Source: Salinicola salarius (lineage in GTDB: Bacteria; Pseudomonadota; Gammaproteobacteria; Pseudomonadales; Halomonadaceae). From it: a stretch of DNA of 64,000 nucleotides. The notes beneath the pieces were generated by a model, which made no database searches, was not told the origin of the DNA, and saw only the letters and a program-made list of their open reading frames with translations. The stretch covers positions 162,591 through 226,590 of the forward strand of contig NZ_PZJT01000003.1 of the NCBI RefSeq assembly GCF_003206135.1, given 5' to 3'. The position numbers were made by a program, and so were the translations under genes. Each line of letters starts with the position of its first letter. Position 1 is the stretch's first letter. Below are positions 35,955 through 45,505 of this stretch, in pieces.

Positions 35955-37616
35955 ATGGCGCAATACGTTTACACCATGAACCGGGTGGGCAAGATCGTCC
36001 CCCCGAAGCGCGAGATCCTGAAAGACATCTCGCTCTCCTTCTTCCCCGGCGCCAAGATCGGCGTGCTCGGTCTCAACGGCTCGGGAAAGTCGACGCTGCT
36101 GCGCATCATGGCCGGCGTCGACACCGAATATAACGGCGAAGCCCGGCCGATGCCGGGCATCAACATCGGCTACCTGCCGCAGGAGCCCGAGCTCGACGAC
36201 AGCAAGAACGTCCGCGAGACGGTCGAGGAAGCCCTCGGCGAGGTCAAGCAGGCCCAGGCGGAACTGGAAGCCGTCTATGCGGCCTATGCCGAGCCGGATG
36301 CCGACTTCGATGCGCTGGCCGCGCAACAGGCGCGTCTGGAGAACATCATCGAAGCCGCCGATGCGCACAACATCGAGCGCAAGCTGGAAGTCGCCGCCGA
36401 AGCGCTGCGCCTGCCGCCGTGGGAAGCCAGCGTCGGGCATCTTTCCGGGGGCGAGCGTCGCCGCGTGGCGCTCTGCCGCCTGCTGCTCTCCAGCCCGGAC
36501 ATGCTGCTGCTTGACGAGCCGACCAACCACCTGGATGCCGAATCCGTGGCCTGGCTCGAGCGCTTCCTGCACGACTACCCGGGCACCGTCGTCGCCATTA
36601 CCCACGACCGCTACTTCCTCGACAATGTCGCCGGCTGGATCCTGGAACTCGACCGTGGCCACGGTATTCCGTTCGAGGGCAACTACTCCCAGTGGCTCGA
36701 GTCCAAGGAGCAGCGTCTCGCCCAGGAAGCCAAGCAGGAAGCGGGACGCCAGCGCGCGATCAAGCAGGAGCTGGAGTGGGTTCGCCAGAATGCCAAGGGC
36801 CGACAGGCCAAGAGCAAGGCGCGTCTCAACCGCTTCGAGGAGTTGCAGTCCGGCGACTACCAGAAGCGCAACGAGACCAACGAGATCTACATTCCGCCCG
36901 GGCCGCGGCTGGGTGACAAGGTCATCGAGTTCCACGATGTCAGCAAGCGCTTCGACGAGAAGATGCTGTTCGACAACCTCTCCTTCCAGATACCGACCGG
37001 TGCGATCGTCGGGATCGTCGGCGGCAACGGGGCCGGCAAGTCGACCCTGTTCAAGCTGATCGCCGGCAACGAGCAGCCGGACAGCGGCGAGGTGGTGCTG
37101 GGCGATACGGTGGACGTGGCCTACGTCGAACAGCTGCGCGACCATTTCGACAATTCCCAGACCGTGTGGGAAGCCGTCTCCGGCGGCCAGGACATCCTCA
37201 ACATCAATGGCTACGAGGTCTCTTCACGCGCCTACGTCGGCCGGTTCAACTTCAAGGGAACCGACCAGCAGAAGCGCCTGAGCGAACTTTCGGGCGGGGA
37301 ACGCGGACGCCTGCAGCTGGCCCAGACGCTGAAGCAGGCCGCCAACGTGCTGCTGCTCGACGAACCGTCCAACGATCTCGACATCGAGACGCTGCGAGCG
37401 CTGGAAGAGGCCTTGCTGGCCTTCCCCGGCTGCGCGCTGGTCATCTCGCACGACCGCTGGTTCCTGGACCGCATCGCTACGCATATCCTGGCGTACGAGG
37501 GTGATTCCAACGTCGTCTTCTTCGAGGGTAACTACACCGAGTATGAAGCGGACTACCACAAGCGGGTCGGCAACGACACGCCGAAGCGCATGAAGTACAA
37601 GCGTATCGACGCCTGA
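35955..37616 (+). CDS. ettA: Energy-dependent translational throttle protein (ABC-F)
   Basis: Ribosome E-site ATPase that gates entry into elongation according to ATP/ADP. The 553-residue protein has two ABC domains: GLNGSGKST / LSGGERRRVALCRLL / LLLDEPTNHLD and, after a linker with coiled coil, GGNGAGKST / LSGGERGRLQLAQTL / LLLDEPSNDLD. The start MAQYVYTMNRVGK matches EttA; the in-frame 43 codons upstream come from the direct-repeat region and are not family sequence. A bidirectional terminator follows. Confidence 0.95.
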   Translation: MAQYVYTMNRVGKIVPPKREILKDISLSFFPGAKIGVLGLNGSGKSTLLRIMAGVDTEYNGEARPMPGINIGYLPQEPELDDSKNVRETVEEALGEVKQAQAELEAVYAAYAEPDADFDALAAQQARLENIIEAADAHNIERKLEVAAEALRLPPWEASVGHLSGGERRRVALCRLLLSSPDMLLLDEPTNHLDAESVAWLERFLHDYPGTVVAITHDRYFLDNVAGWILELDRGHGIPFEGNYSQWLESKEQRLAQEAKQEAGRQRAIKQELEWVRQNAKGRQAKSKARLNRFEELQSGDYQKRNETNEIYIPPGPRLGDKVIEFHDVSKRFDEKMLFDNLSFQIPTGAIVGIVGGNGAGKSTLFKLIAGNEQPDSGEVVLGDTVDVAYVEQLRDHFDNSQTVWEAVSGGQDILNINGYEVSSRAYVGRFNFKGTDQQKRLSELSGGERGRLQLAQTLKQAANVLLLDEPSNDLDIETLRALEEALLAFPGCALVISHDRWFLDRIATHILAYEGDSNVVFFEGNYTEYEADYHKRVGNDTPKRMKYKRIDA

Positions 37617-37643
37617 TTTCATTCGCGTTCATGCCTCAAGATC

Positions 37644-37672
37644 AAATACCCCGCCATCAAGGCGGGGTATTT
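37644..37672. terminator. Bidirectional terminator after ettA
   Basis: A perfect 12-bp stem (AAATACCCCGCC with its complement, 5-base loop). A/T runs at both edges allow action in both directions. Confidence 0.9.
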
Positions 37673-37673
37673 G

Positions 37674-37775
37674 TTAGAGACCATGTCTGTTAGAGACTGT
37701 GGCTATTAGAGACTATGGCCGTTAGTCGCCAAAATCGTGAGCAGCCAAGGTCGTCAGCGGCAAAGTCGATTGGCG
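37674..37775 (+). repeat. Two adjacent arrays of 16-base imperfect repeats
   Basis: Three copies of TTAGAGAC-type units (starting 37674, 37690, 37706) are followed at 37728 by three copies of GCCAAAATCGTGAGCA-type units (37728, 37744, 37760). The two families share the same 16-base period but not the same sequence. No open frame uses them convincingly. Confidence 0.8.
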
Positions 37776-37792
37776 ACCGATCCTGTCAGACT

Positions 37793-37951
37793 TCAACGAC
37801 CTCGTCCGCGAATCAGCGAGACGACGAACAGGATCAGAAAGATCACGAACAAGACCTTGGCGATCGTCGCTGCGGCACCGGCGATACCGCCGAAACCCAG
37901 AACCCCGGCGATGATAGCGACGATGAGAAAAATCACGGCATAACTAAGCAT
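37793..37951 (-). CDS. DUF1328 small membrane protein (UPF0391)
   Basis: A 52-residue peptide with two hydrophobic helices separated by a Gly/Ala-rich turn ([40 protein letters not shown]) and a basic end (RGRGR). This is a widespread short membrane-protein family of unknown role, often stress-induced. ATG 37951 is chosen for the AGGAAGAG site; upstream residues to 38014 are not conserved-looking. Confidence 0.85.
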   Translation of the reverse strand: MLSYAVIFLIVAIIAGVLGFGGIAGAAATIAKVLFVIFLILFVVSLIRGRGR

Positions 37952-38094
37952 GGCAACTCTTCCTGTGCTGACCCGTTGGACTTGCTGGCGCCGGTAATAT
38001 CGACCGCCTGCCAAGCCACCCTCTCGTTCCGTGAGGGCTAACTAAGCCTTGTCGTTCATTGCGTTTTCGTCAAGTTTCGCGCTTGCCTGCCCGT

Positions 38095-39009
38095 TCAATA
38101 AAAGGACGCTTCACCCGGCGGACGGGTCTTGAAACGCCGGTGCAGCCACAAATACTGCTCGGGGTGACGGCGGATCGCCTGCTCGATGAAGGCATTCACC
38201 TGTGCGGCATCGGCGACATCGTCACCACTCGGGAAGTTCTCCAGCGGCGGCAGGTACTCGAGCGTGTAGGTCCGGTCGTCGGGATTGCGGTGGAACATGA
38301 GCGGCATGACGGGAGCGCCGGTCATTCTGGCGATCTTGGCCGTCAGCTTGATCGAGGCAGCAGGAATGCCGAAGAACGGTGCGAAGACGCTCACCTCGCG
38401 GCCGAAATCCTGATCCGGGGAATACCACACGGCATGGCCCGACTTGATCCGGCGAACGACGCCACGCAGGTCATGACGGTCGATGGCCGCGCCGAAGATG
38501 CCACGCCGGGCGCGGGTCATGAAGTCCTCGAACACCGGGTTGTCGTGAGGCCGGTAGACCACATCGGCGGGGAAGAACAGCGAATGCAGCGCGCCGCCGA
38601 GATCCAGGGTCGAGAAATGGATGCCGATGATCAATGCGCCCTTCCCCTGCGCCATGGCCTGCTCCATGTGCTCGGTGCCCTTGAAGGTCACGCGGTGGCG
38701 CAGATGCTCCGGGTCGCGGCACCAGCCGGTTGCGGTTTCGAGAATGCCGATCCCGTTGGCGATGAAAGTCTTCCTGACCAGCTCCGCGCGCTGCCGGTCG
38801 TCCAGTTCGGGAAAGCACAGCGCCAGGTTGGTATCGGTGATATGGCGGCGGCGCTTGGCCAGCTTCCAGGTCAATAATCCAATGCCTCGACCCAGCGCCA
38901 GCTTGAGGCGCCAGGGCAGCATCGCCCCCGCTCGCATCAGGCCGATGCCGAGCCAGGCCCCCCAGTAACGGGGATGAGCGCGATTGGCGGGATAGGTCTT
39001 CTTGGCCAT
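38095..39009 (-). CDS. lpxL: Lipid A lauroyl-type acyltransferase (LpxL/HtrB family)
   Basis: Transfers a secondary acyl chain from acyl-ACP to the lipid A precursor at the inner membrane face. The 304-residue protein has one N-terminal hydrophobic segment, the acyltransferase HX4D motif (His131, Asp136 in GIHFSTLD), GVVRRIKSG and PDQDFG. LpxL versus LpxM or LpxP cannot be settled from sequence alone. Stand-alone gene. Confidence 0.87.
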   Translation of the reverse strand: MAKKTYPANRAHPRYWGAWLGIGLMRAGAMLPWRLKLALGRGIGLLTWKLAKRRRHITDTNLALCFPELDDRQRAELVRKTFIANGIGILETATGWCRDPEHLRHRVTFKGTEHMEQAMAQGKGALIIGIHFSTLDLGGALHSLFFPADVVYRPHDNPVFEDFMTRARRGIFGAAIDRHDLRGVVRRIKSGHAVWYSPDQDFGREVSVFAPFFGIPAASIKLTAKIARMTGAPVMPLMFHRNPDDRTYTLEYLPPLENFPSGDDVADAAQVNAFIEQAIRRHPEQYLWLHRRFKTRPPGEASFY

Positions 39010-39080
39010 GTTCCTTCCGATTCTCTATGCGTGCCGGTCTATGAATGCCGAATAGTGTAGCGAACTGCAGCGAACGGCCT

Positions 39081-40169
39081 CTACACGCTCTCGCGGTAGC
39101 GTCGCGGCACCCTTGGCAGCAGTCCGGTCAGCAACGTATAGCCGATGGTATTGCAGTGGCCCGCGACCTCGTCGACGCTCAGCCCCTGCCCCCACAGCAC
39201 CACCTCGCTGCCGACGCCGGCATCGGGCAGGTGGCTGATATCCACCGTCAGCATGTCCATCGAGACGCGCCCCACCAGAGAACAGCGTTGACCATCGACC
39301 AGTATCGGCGTGCCGTCGGCAGCGTGGCGATCGTAGCCGTCGCCGTAGCCGGCGGCGACCACGCCGATTCGGGAAGGGCGAGAGGTGTGCCAGCGCGCGC
39401 CATAGCCGACCGGCTCCCCGCCAGACAATGACTGCACGGCGATCAGACGCGAGCGCAGCGTCATTACCGGCTTCAGCGAGACGCCCGGTGGCAGTTCGCC
39501 TTCCAGCGGATTGCTGCCGTAGAGCATGACACCGGGGCGATTCCATTGTCCGTGAGTCCGGGGCCTGGTCAGCGTGGCCGGCGAGTTGGCAATACAGACC
39601 GGCGCTTCGAGACGCTGGCGGACGGACTCGATCGTTCGCTGCTGACACTCGAACTGTGACGTATCGGCCTGATCGGCACTGGCGAAGTGGCTGATCAGGT
39701 GGATATCCCGAACCCGGTGAGACGCCGCCTTCAATCGCGCCCAGCGGTCGGTGAACGACTCGGGATCGTAACCCAGCCGATGCATGCCGGAATCCAGTTT
39801 GAGCCAGACCGTCAACGGTTGTGCGGCGGGATGGTTCAGGACGGCGTCCAGTTGCCAGTCGCTGTGTACGACCTGCCACAGTTGCAAGGCCTCGACGCGG
39901 GCCAGTTCCTCGGTCTCGAAAATGCCTTCCAGCAGCAGTATCGGCTGCTGGATGCCCGCTTCACGCAGGCTCTCGGCTTCTTCCAGCGAGGCGACCGCAA
40001 ACGCTGGCGCCGCGCTCTCGAGCGCCTGGGCGCACGCCACGGCACCGTGACCATAGGCATTGGCCTTGATCACCGCCATGGAACGGCTTCCGGGTGCCAG
40101 TTCGCTGGCAATGGCGTAGTTGTGGCGCAGCGCGTCGAGATCGATATCGGCGATGAGAGGCCGGGCCAT
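39081..40169 (-). CDS. alr: Alanine racemase
   Basis: Supplies D-alanine for peptidoglycan. This 362-residue PLP fold III enzyme has the Schiff-base Lys35 in AVIKANAYGHG and the C-terminal domain with VGYGARWHTSRPSRIGVVAAGYGDG carrying the catalytic Tyr. Normal length, cytosolic. No neighbour is co-directional within a tight distance, so it is probably its own unit. Confidence 0.95.
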   Translation of the reverse strand: MARPLIADIDLDALRHNYAIASELAPGSRSMAVIKANAYGHGAVACAQALESAAPAFAVASLEEAESLREAGIQQPILLLEGIFETEELARVEALQLWQVVHSDWQLDAVLNHPAAQPLTVWLKLDSGMHRLGYDPESFTDRWARLKAASHRVRDIHLISHFASADQADTSQFECQQRTIESVRQRLEAPVCIANSPATLTRPRTHGQWNRPGVMLYGSNPLEGELPPGVSLKPVMTLRSRLIAVQSLSGGEPVGYGARWHTSRPSRIGVVAAGYGDGYDRHAADGTPILVDGQRCSLVGRVSMDMLTVDISHLPDAGVGSEVVLWGQGLSVDEVAGHCNTIGYTLLTGLLPRVPRRYRESV

Positions 40170-40291
40170 GAAACTTCCTTCGAAACGGGCAGAGGAAAAC
40201 CGGCGGCTGCCACCGGTCGATCGTGGTCATTTTATCCTGCCTGACAGCCTTCGCGGCATCGGGAGACGATAAAGGCTGCCTCCGGAAACGA

Positions 40292-40318
40292 CGACGCCGC
40301 TGCTGGGCAGCGGCGTCG
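40292..40318 (-). terminator. Hairpin after the second tolC gene
   Basis: An 11-bp stem (CGACGCCGCTG with its complement, 5-base loop) 35 bases past the stop; the following sequence is only moderately U-rich (GTCGTTTCC). Confidence 0.6.
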
Positions 40319-40352
40319 AGTCGACTTCCTGCGAGACGCTATCAGAGCCGTA

Positions 40353-41828
40353 TCAGGACGCCGGCGGCGGCGTGGGTCGCGCACCGATATCCTCGACGGA
40401 AGACGAGACGCCGGCATCGTCGACCTCCGTCAGCGACACGGGATTGCTGTCGCGCAGCCAGCGGTTGGTCGCACGGATCACGTCGAGATTCAGCACGCCG
40501 GTCTGCTGGCGCAGCTGCAGCAGGTCGGTGACGTAGGTGTAACGGGCGTCGGCGTAGTTGGAGATGGATTCGTAGAGCGACTGCTCGGCATCCAGCACGT
40601 CGACGATGTTTCGCGTCCCCACCTCGTATCCGGCTCGAGTCGCTTCCAGGGCACTGCGACTGGAGACGATGGCTTCACGCTGCGCCTCGACCGATTCCAC
40701 GTCGTTGCTGACCTGGGCAAACAGGGAACGCACCTGCTGCATGGTGTAGCGACGCTGGTCCTCGAAGTCGTACTGGGTCGCTTCCAGCGTGTAGGTGTTC
40801 TCGCGTACCGCGGCGCTGGTCGAACCACCGGTGTAGATGGGCAGGTTGGCCTGCACGCCGATCTGCAGGTCTTCGTTATGGCCGCGAAGCTCGTCGCGGT
40901 CGTTGTTCGAGTAGGAGTAATCCGCGAACGCGTCCAGCGTCGGCAGGTGGCCGGCCTCGGCGATATCGACGCCGGATTTCGCCAGCTCGACCGCAGCCTG
41001 GGCGTATTGAATGGACGGGCTGCTGGACAGCGCCAGCTCGACCCAGTCGTCGCGACTGGCTGGTACGGGAGGCTGGATCGGCAGCTCGTCGTCGAGCCCT
41101 TCGATGCTGTCGTACTGCTGACCCGTCAGGCGCTCGAGCGTCTCGAAACTCACCTGCAGGTCGCTCTTGGCAGCGATACGCTGCGCACGTGCCGAGTCGA
41201 AGGCAGCCTTGGCCTCGTTGACATCGGTGATCGCCACCAGGCCGACGTTGAACTGCTCTCTGGACTGCTCGAGCTGCCGCCCGATCGCCTTTTCCTGGGC
41301 CTGGCGTGCTTCCAGCACTTCCTTGGCGCGCAGAATCTCGAAATAGGCCTCGGAGACATCGTAGAGCAGCTGCTGCTGGTCGATTTCCAGCTGCAGCGCC
41401 TGCTGGCCGACCTGCTTCTTGCTCTGCTGGTACTCGTACCAGTTGGTGGCATCGAACAGCGCCTGGGTAACGCTGACACCGATGCTGCTGCCGTTGTAAT
41501 CCTCGCCGCTGGACGACGAGCCGGTACCGGCGGCGGCCTGGCTACCGCTCGAACCAGCGTAGCTCTGACTCTCCAGCGAGTCATAGCGATACAGACTCCC
41601 GGTGGCGCTGGCCTGCGGCAGCAGATCGCCGCGTTCCACATCCTGACCCGCTTCGGTGCTCTTGAACGTCGAACGCGATGAATTCAACGTTGCCGAATGC
41701 TCTAGCGCGTCCTGAGTGATGGTCAAGAGATCTGCCGCGTGAACCGAGGGGGCGAACGCTGCCACGACCAGCAGCGAAATGGCATGTCGCAGGGGAGAGC
41801 GCGACGGCAACGAGATGAGAGGCGACAT
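40353..41828 (-). CDS. tolC: TolC-type outer membrane efflux channel
   Basis: Outer-membrane exit duct serving efflux pumps and possibly type I exporters. From ATG 41828 the protein is 491 residues, close to E. coli TolC: signal peptide (RHAISLLVVAAFAPSVHA), two TolC repeats with helix regions (LEQSREQFNVGLVAITDVNEAKA and SRSALEATRAGYEVGTRNIVDVLDAEQ), and a short acidic/proline tail. It lies beside rpoS but is separated by a terminator. Likely the general TolC, the copy at 21208 being system-specific. Confidence 0.88.
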   Translation of the reverse strand: MSPLISLPSRSPLRHAISLLVVAAFAPSVHAADLLTITQDALEHSATLNSSRSTFKSTEAGQDVERGDLLPQASATGSLYRYDSLESQSYAGSSGSQAAAGTGSSSSGEDYNGSSIGVSVTQALFDATNWYEYQQSKKQVGQQALQLEIDQQQLLYDVSEAYFEILRAKEVLEARQAQEKAIGRQLEQSREQFNVGLVAITDVNEAKAAFDSARAQRIAAKSDLQVSFETLERLTGQQYDSIEGLDDELPIQPPVPASRDDWVELALSSSPSIQYAQAAVELAKSGVDIAEAGHLPTLDAFADYSYSNNDRDELRGHNEDLQIGVQANLPIYTGGSTSAAVRENTYTLEATQYDFEDQRRYTMQQVRSLFAQVSNDVESVEAQREAIVSSRSALEATRAGYEVGTRNIVDVLDAEQSLYESISNYADARYTYVTDLLQLRQQTGVLNLDVIRATNRWLRDSNPVSLTEVDDAGVSSSVEDIGARPTPPPAS

Positions 41829-42141
41829 CGAGAAATATCCTATCGTTGAGCACTGGTGACGATACGAATCCGGCTGTGCGAGTCCATGCAAGCATGCACC
41901 ACAAGCCACGGATGTCGTCGGCATCGCCCAGAAACCCAATCATGGCTGTTTTTCTGGCGGACTCGAGACGCCAACGATCGTCGACGTCATCCGGGACCAC
42001 ACAACAAACGACCGAGGCGCCAGCAACACAGCTGACGCCTCGGCTTGAGGTTTACATACAATGCCGCATGTATGCGACCGGATCAATAGCATGGCCGGTC
42101 TTCACCGGCATTTGCGCATTCGTCATGTTCCCGGAACCGGC
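41829..42141. other. rpoS-tolC gap
   Basis: About 310 bases. The rpoS terminator lies at 42012-42043; the remainder must hold the tolC promoter, but no clear -35/-10 pair or gene is seen. Confidence 0.45.
42012..42043 (-). terminator. Intrinsic terminator after rpoS
   Basis: CCGAGGCG + CAGC pairs with GCTG + CGCCTCGG (two small mismatches), followed on the minus strand by TCGTTTGTTG. Confidence 0.75.
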
Positions 42142-43116
42142 CTATTCGAAGATCGAATCCATCGACAGGCCCTGCTTTTCCAGCATCCGGCGCAGCTTCT
42201 TGAGCGCCTCGACCTGGATCTGGCGCACGCGCTCGCGCGTCAGGCCGATCTCTTCGCCGACCTCCTCGAGCGTGGCGGCCTCGTGTCCGCGCAGGCCAAA
42301 GCGGCGCAGAACGACCTCCCGCTGCTTGTCGCTCAGCTCGACCAGCCATTCGTCGACATGCTGCTTGACGTCGTCGTCGACCAGGTTGGATTCCGGGCCG
42401 ACCTCGTTCTCGTCCGCCAGCGTGTCGATCAGGGGCTTGTCGCTCTCGGCGCCCATCGGATAGTCGACCGAGGAGACGCGTTCGTTGAGTCCCAGCATGC
42501 GTTTGACGGTGCTCACCGGCTTGTCGAGGAACTCGGCGATCTCTTCCGCGGTGGCCTCGTGGTCGAGCTTCTGGGTCAGCTCGCGAGCCGCGCGCAGGTA
42601 GATGTTGAGTTCCTTGACAACGTGGATCGGCAGGCGAATCGTGCGCGTCTGGTTCATCAACGCCCGCTCGATGGTCTGGCGAATCCACCAGGTGGCGTAG
42701 GTCGAGAAACGGAAACCGCGCTCCGGATCGAACTTCTCGACCGCACGAATCAGGCCCAGGTTGCCTTCTTCGATCAGATCGAGCAGCGACAGTCCGCGGT
42801 TGAGATAACGTCGGGCGATCTTGACCACCAGGCGCAGGTTGGACTCGATCATGCGCTGACGCCCCGCCGGATCGCCCTTTTGCGCAAGGCGGCCGTAATG
42901 CACTTCTTCTTCGGGCGTCAGTAGCGGTGAAAAGCCGATTTCGTTGAGGTAGATCTGTGTCGCATCGAGACTGTGGTGGTAGGAGTTTTCTTCACGGCTC
43001 AACGCTTTCTCGAAAGCGCTTTCATCATCCTTGCGACCCGTGTCGTCGCTATCGACTTCTGCGGTATCGACACCGTCGAGCTCGACATCCTGAATTTCCC
43101 GTTCAAGCATGCTCAT
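42142..43116 (-). CDS. rpoS: RNA polymerase sigma factor RpoS (sigma-38)
   Basis: Master regulator of stationary phase and general stress. The protein (324 residues) has an acidic region 1.1, region 1.2 ([16 protein letters not shown]), 2.1-2.4 ([43 protein letters not shown]), 3, and 4.2 helix-turn-helix ([20 protein letters not shown]). Absence of a long spacer and position beside nlpD separate it from RpoD. ATG 43116 follows GGGGGTAG at good spacing. In relatives the main promoter lies within nlpD; the 251-base nlpD-rpoS gap is the likely regulatory leader. Confidence 0.96.
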   Translation of the reverse strand: MSMLEREIQDVELDGVDTAEVDSDDTGRKDDESAFEKALSREENSYHHSLDATQIYLNEIGFSPLLTPEEEVHYGRLAQKGDPAGRQRMIESNLRLVVKIARRYLNRGLSLLDLIEEGNLGLIRAVEKFDPERGFRFSTYATWWIRQTIERALMNQTRTIRLPIHVVKELNIYLRAARELTQKLDHEATAEEIAEFLDKPVSTVKRMLGLNERVSSVDYPMGAESDKPLIDTLADENEVGPESNLVDDDVKQHVDEWLVELSDKQREVVLRRFGLRGHEAATLEEVGEEIGLTRERVRQIQVEALKKLRRMLEKQGLSMDSIFE

Positions 43117-43367
43117 GTCCACTACCCCCAATCTTGGCTACCTGAGTACCTCGCCATGGCAATCCCGCTCCATGGCGATCGCATGTTCCTTGCCGTTTCG
43201 AACTTCCCTAGGGGCCGTTGGATCCGCGCCTCGCCAATCATCTTTTCGAACACCGTCCTCGACGCCGCCTTCCGGGAGGGCTACGTTGAATGCGGATGTA
43301 CGAATGCGGTCACTGACGTTGGATCCAGAAAGCCCTGTCACAGCGGTCTAGGGCGCCGATCCGAAGA
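43117..43367 (-). other. rpoS leader region
   Basis: About 250 bases between nlpD and rpoS. In related bacteria this stretch encodes a long 5' leader where small RNAs and Hfq act. I see inverted-repeat potential but no sRNA gene or ORF I can defend. Confidence 0.4.
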
Positions 43368-44528
43368 TCAGCGCGCAGGCAGGTATTGCAGTGGGTCTTG
43401 AGGTTGTCCGTTCACGCGAACTTCGAAATGTAGCTCGACCTGGTCAGCATCCGTCTGCCCCATGGTAGCTATCGTCTCTCCGGCCTCAACGACGTCGTTT
43501 TCCTTCACCTTCAACGAGTCGTTGTGTGCGTAAGCGCTCAAGAAGCGATCGTTGTGCTTGAGGATGATGAGGTTGCCATATCCCCGCACGCCATCGCCGG
43601 CATACACCACAATCCCTGGTCCGGCTGCTTTGACAGGTTGCCCCTTTTGACCGGCAATATCAATGCCGGGAGTGATGTTCGAATCATCGTCGAACCTGCC
43701 AACCACCTGGCCGCTGGCCGGCCACTGCCACGGCACGTTCTCGACCGGTTTGTAGGTCCGGTCCGAACGGTCCGGCGCCCCGCTGGGCTCGCCGGCCACT
43801 TCCGTGCCCGCATCGTTGCCGGATGCTGCCTGCGTGCCGCCTGAACTCATGGAAGCAGAAGAGGATGACGATCCCGTGTCAGCGGGTTTCGCAGCGGAAC
43901 CGGCGTTGCCGGTCTGCCCGGAGCGCGTATCGGTACTGGCCACCGAGGCGCCCTGCGACGATCCCTTGCCAGCGACGTCCCGTGTGCCGTTCTGCGCCGT
44001 GACGGGGCCCGGCGCAGAAGACGAGGCATTGCTGCCGGCGGCTTGCCCGCCCTGCGGCGAAGCACTTTGCGCATTGCCCGAACCGGCATTGCCGGCGTCG
44101 GTCGTGGCGCCACTTCCTTCCGCGGGCAGCAGCCAGGACGGGTTGTCGACCTGTCCCGTCGCGGATTGAGACGAGCCAGCGCCGCTACCTGAACCGAGCC
44201 CCGTTGCGACCACACCGCGGCTGGCCACAGCCTGGCCGCCGCTGACACTGGCACCCGGCTTCAGCCGCAGCTGCTGTCCCGGCTCCAGGCGGTAGGGCGG
44301 CGAAATGCCATTGAGCTGGGCCAGGTCGCGAAAATCGACCCGATTCTGCCAGGCGATGCCGTAGATCGTGTCACCGTTCTTGACCGTGTAGGTCGAACTC
44401 GGCTCGCTATTGCGGCTGATGGAGAGGTCCTGCACCTGCGGCCGGCCGCTCGAGGACGTGCAGGCACTCAGCCCGACGGCGACAACGGGGAGAAGCCCCA
44501 GTAACAGTGCAGTTCGACGCTTGCTCAT
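43368..44528 (-). CDS. nlpD: Lipoprotein NlpD, amidase activator
   Basis: Activates the septal amidase AmiC during cell separation. The 386-residue protein has a lipobox (VGLSACTSS, Cys23), a LysM domain (YTVKNGDTIYGIAWQNR, about 48-90), an unusually long Ser/Gly/Ala/Asn-rich linker (about 105-250), and a degenerate M23 domain (PGIDIAGQKGQPVKAAG..; YAHN; LHFEVR) lacking the zinc-binding His of active enzymes, as in E. coli NlpD. It sits directly upstream of rpoS, the classical arrangement. Confidence 0.93.
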   Translation of the reverse strand: MSKRRTALLLGLLPVVAVGLSACTSSSGRPQVQDLSISRNSEPSSTYTVKNGDTIYGIAWQNRVDFRDLAQLNGISPPYRLEPGQQLRLKPGASVSGGQAVASRGVVATGLGSGSGAGSSQSATGQVDNPSWLLPAEGSGATTDAGNAGSGNAQSASPQGGQAAGSNASSSAPGPVTAQNGTRDVAGKGSSQGASVASTDTRSGQTGNAGSAAKPADTGSSSSSASMSSGGTQAASGNDAGTEVAGEPSGAPDRSDRTYKPVENVPWQWPASGQVVGRFDDDSNITPGIDIAGQKGQPVKAAGPGIVVYAGDGVRGYGNLIILKHNDRFLSAYAHNDSLKVKENDVVEAGETIATMGQTDADQVELHFEVRVNGQPQDPLQYLPAR

Positions 44529-44584
44529 AGAAAAATTCCTTTTTTCGTGACGGAAAGCGGGCAGAAGGAAATCGAGGCGTCATG

Positions 44585-45505
44585 TCATGACGATGTCTTC
44601 CTGCGCTCTCCAAGGCACATTACCACCACGATGCCGATGATGATCAACACGGCCGCCAGCAGCCACTGGGACGGTTGCCCGGTTACCGCAGTGTAATCCG
44701 CAGGCATCAAGTAGTGATAAGCCAGCGCCACCTGCTGGCCATCGGCGCCCAGGCGGTAGCTTGCAATCTGCCTCCAGGGCCAGAGTTGCGGCAGCGAACC
44801 CAGGATGAAACCGACGATCGCCATCAGCGTGATCGCATGATAGTGGCGCAGCAGCCAGGACAGCAGACGGGAAAAGGTGAACAGCCCCAGCAGACAGCCG
44901 GCGCCGAAGATGGCGATCAGCCCGACATCGAAATTCTTGATGCCGCTCATCACGGTGCCATAAAGCCCCATCACCAGCAGCAGAAAGCTGCCCGAGACGC
45001 CCGGCAACAGCATCGCGCTGATGGCGATCGCGCCGGCGACGAACAGGGTGGCATCGCCCGCCCGGCTCATGTCCGGCAGCAGGCTCGGCAAGAGCGCCGC
45101 GATCGAGAGCCCAGCCAACACCGGAAGCAGGTAGCGCCAGCGCCAATGACCGACCTGTCGCATGACCGCCCAAGCCGATGCCAGCACCAGGCCGAAGAAG
45201 AACGCATTGAGCAGCAGCTCGTGATGCGTCATTAACCAGGTCACCAGATGCGCGATCGTCACCAGGCTGATGCCGATGCCCAGTACCAGCGGCACCAGAA
45301 AGCGCAGATTGAGATAGACGGCCAGCCCGGCGAGCCCCTGTCGGCGCCAGACGCCGAGCGCACCGGGGCCGAAGCGCTTGATGGTCTCGATCAGTTCCTC
45401 GTAGATCCCCACGACCAGGGCGATGGTGCCGCCCGAGACGCCCGGCACGGCATCCGCCGCTCCCATGCCCATGCCTTTCAATACGGTTTTTGCAATGCGC
45501 TTCAA
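44585..45505 (-). CDS. popT: DUF368 membrane protein, undecaprenyl-phosphate translocase (PopT-like)
   Basis: A 306-residue protein with about eight to nine hydrophobic helices and two glycine-rich DUF368 repeats (ADAVPGVSGGTIALVVGIYE and ISAMLLPGVSGSFLLLVMGLYG). Members of DUF368 (PopT) have been shown to flip undecaprenyl phosphate back across the membrane for cell-wall recycling, with importance at alkaline pH. Its start overlaps the pcm stop by 4 bases. Its insertion between pcm and nlpD is not the E. coli order. Confidence 0.85.
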   Translation of the reverse strand: MKRIAKTVLKGMGMGAADAVPGVSGGTIALVVGIYEELIETIKRFGPGALGVWRRQGLAGLAVYLNLRFLVPLVLGIGISLVTIAHLVTWLMTHHELLLNAFFFGLVLASAWAVMRQVGHWRWRYLLPVLAGLSIAALLPSLLPDMSRAGDATLFVAGAIAISAMLLPGVSGSFLLLVMGLYGTVMSGIKNFDVGLIAIFGAGCLLGLFTFSRLLSWLLRHYHAITLMAIVGFILGSLPQLWPWRQIASYRLGADGQQVALAYHYLMPADYTAVTGQPSQWLLAAVLIIIGIVVVMCLGERRKTSS

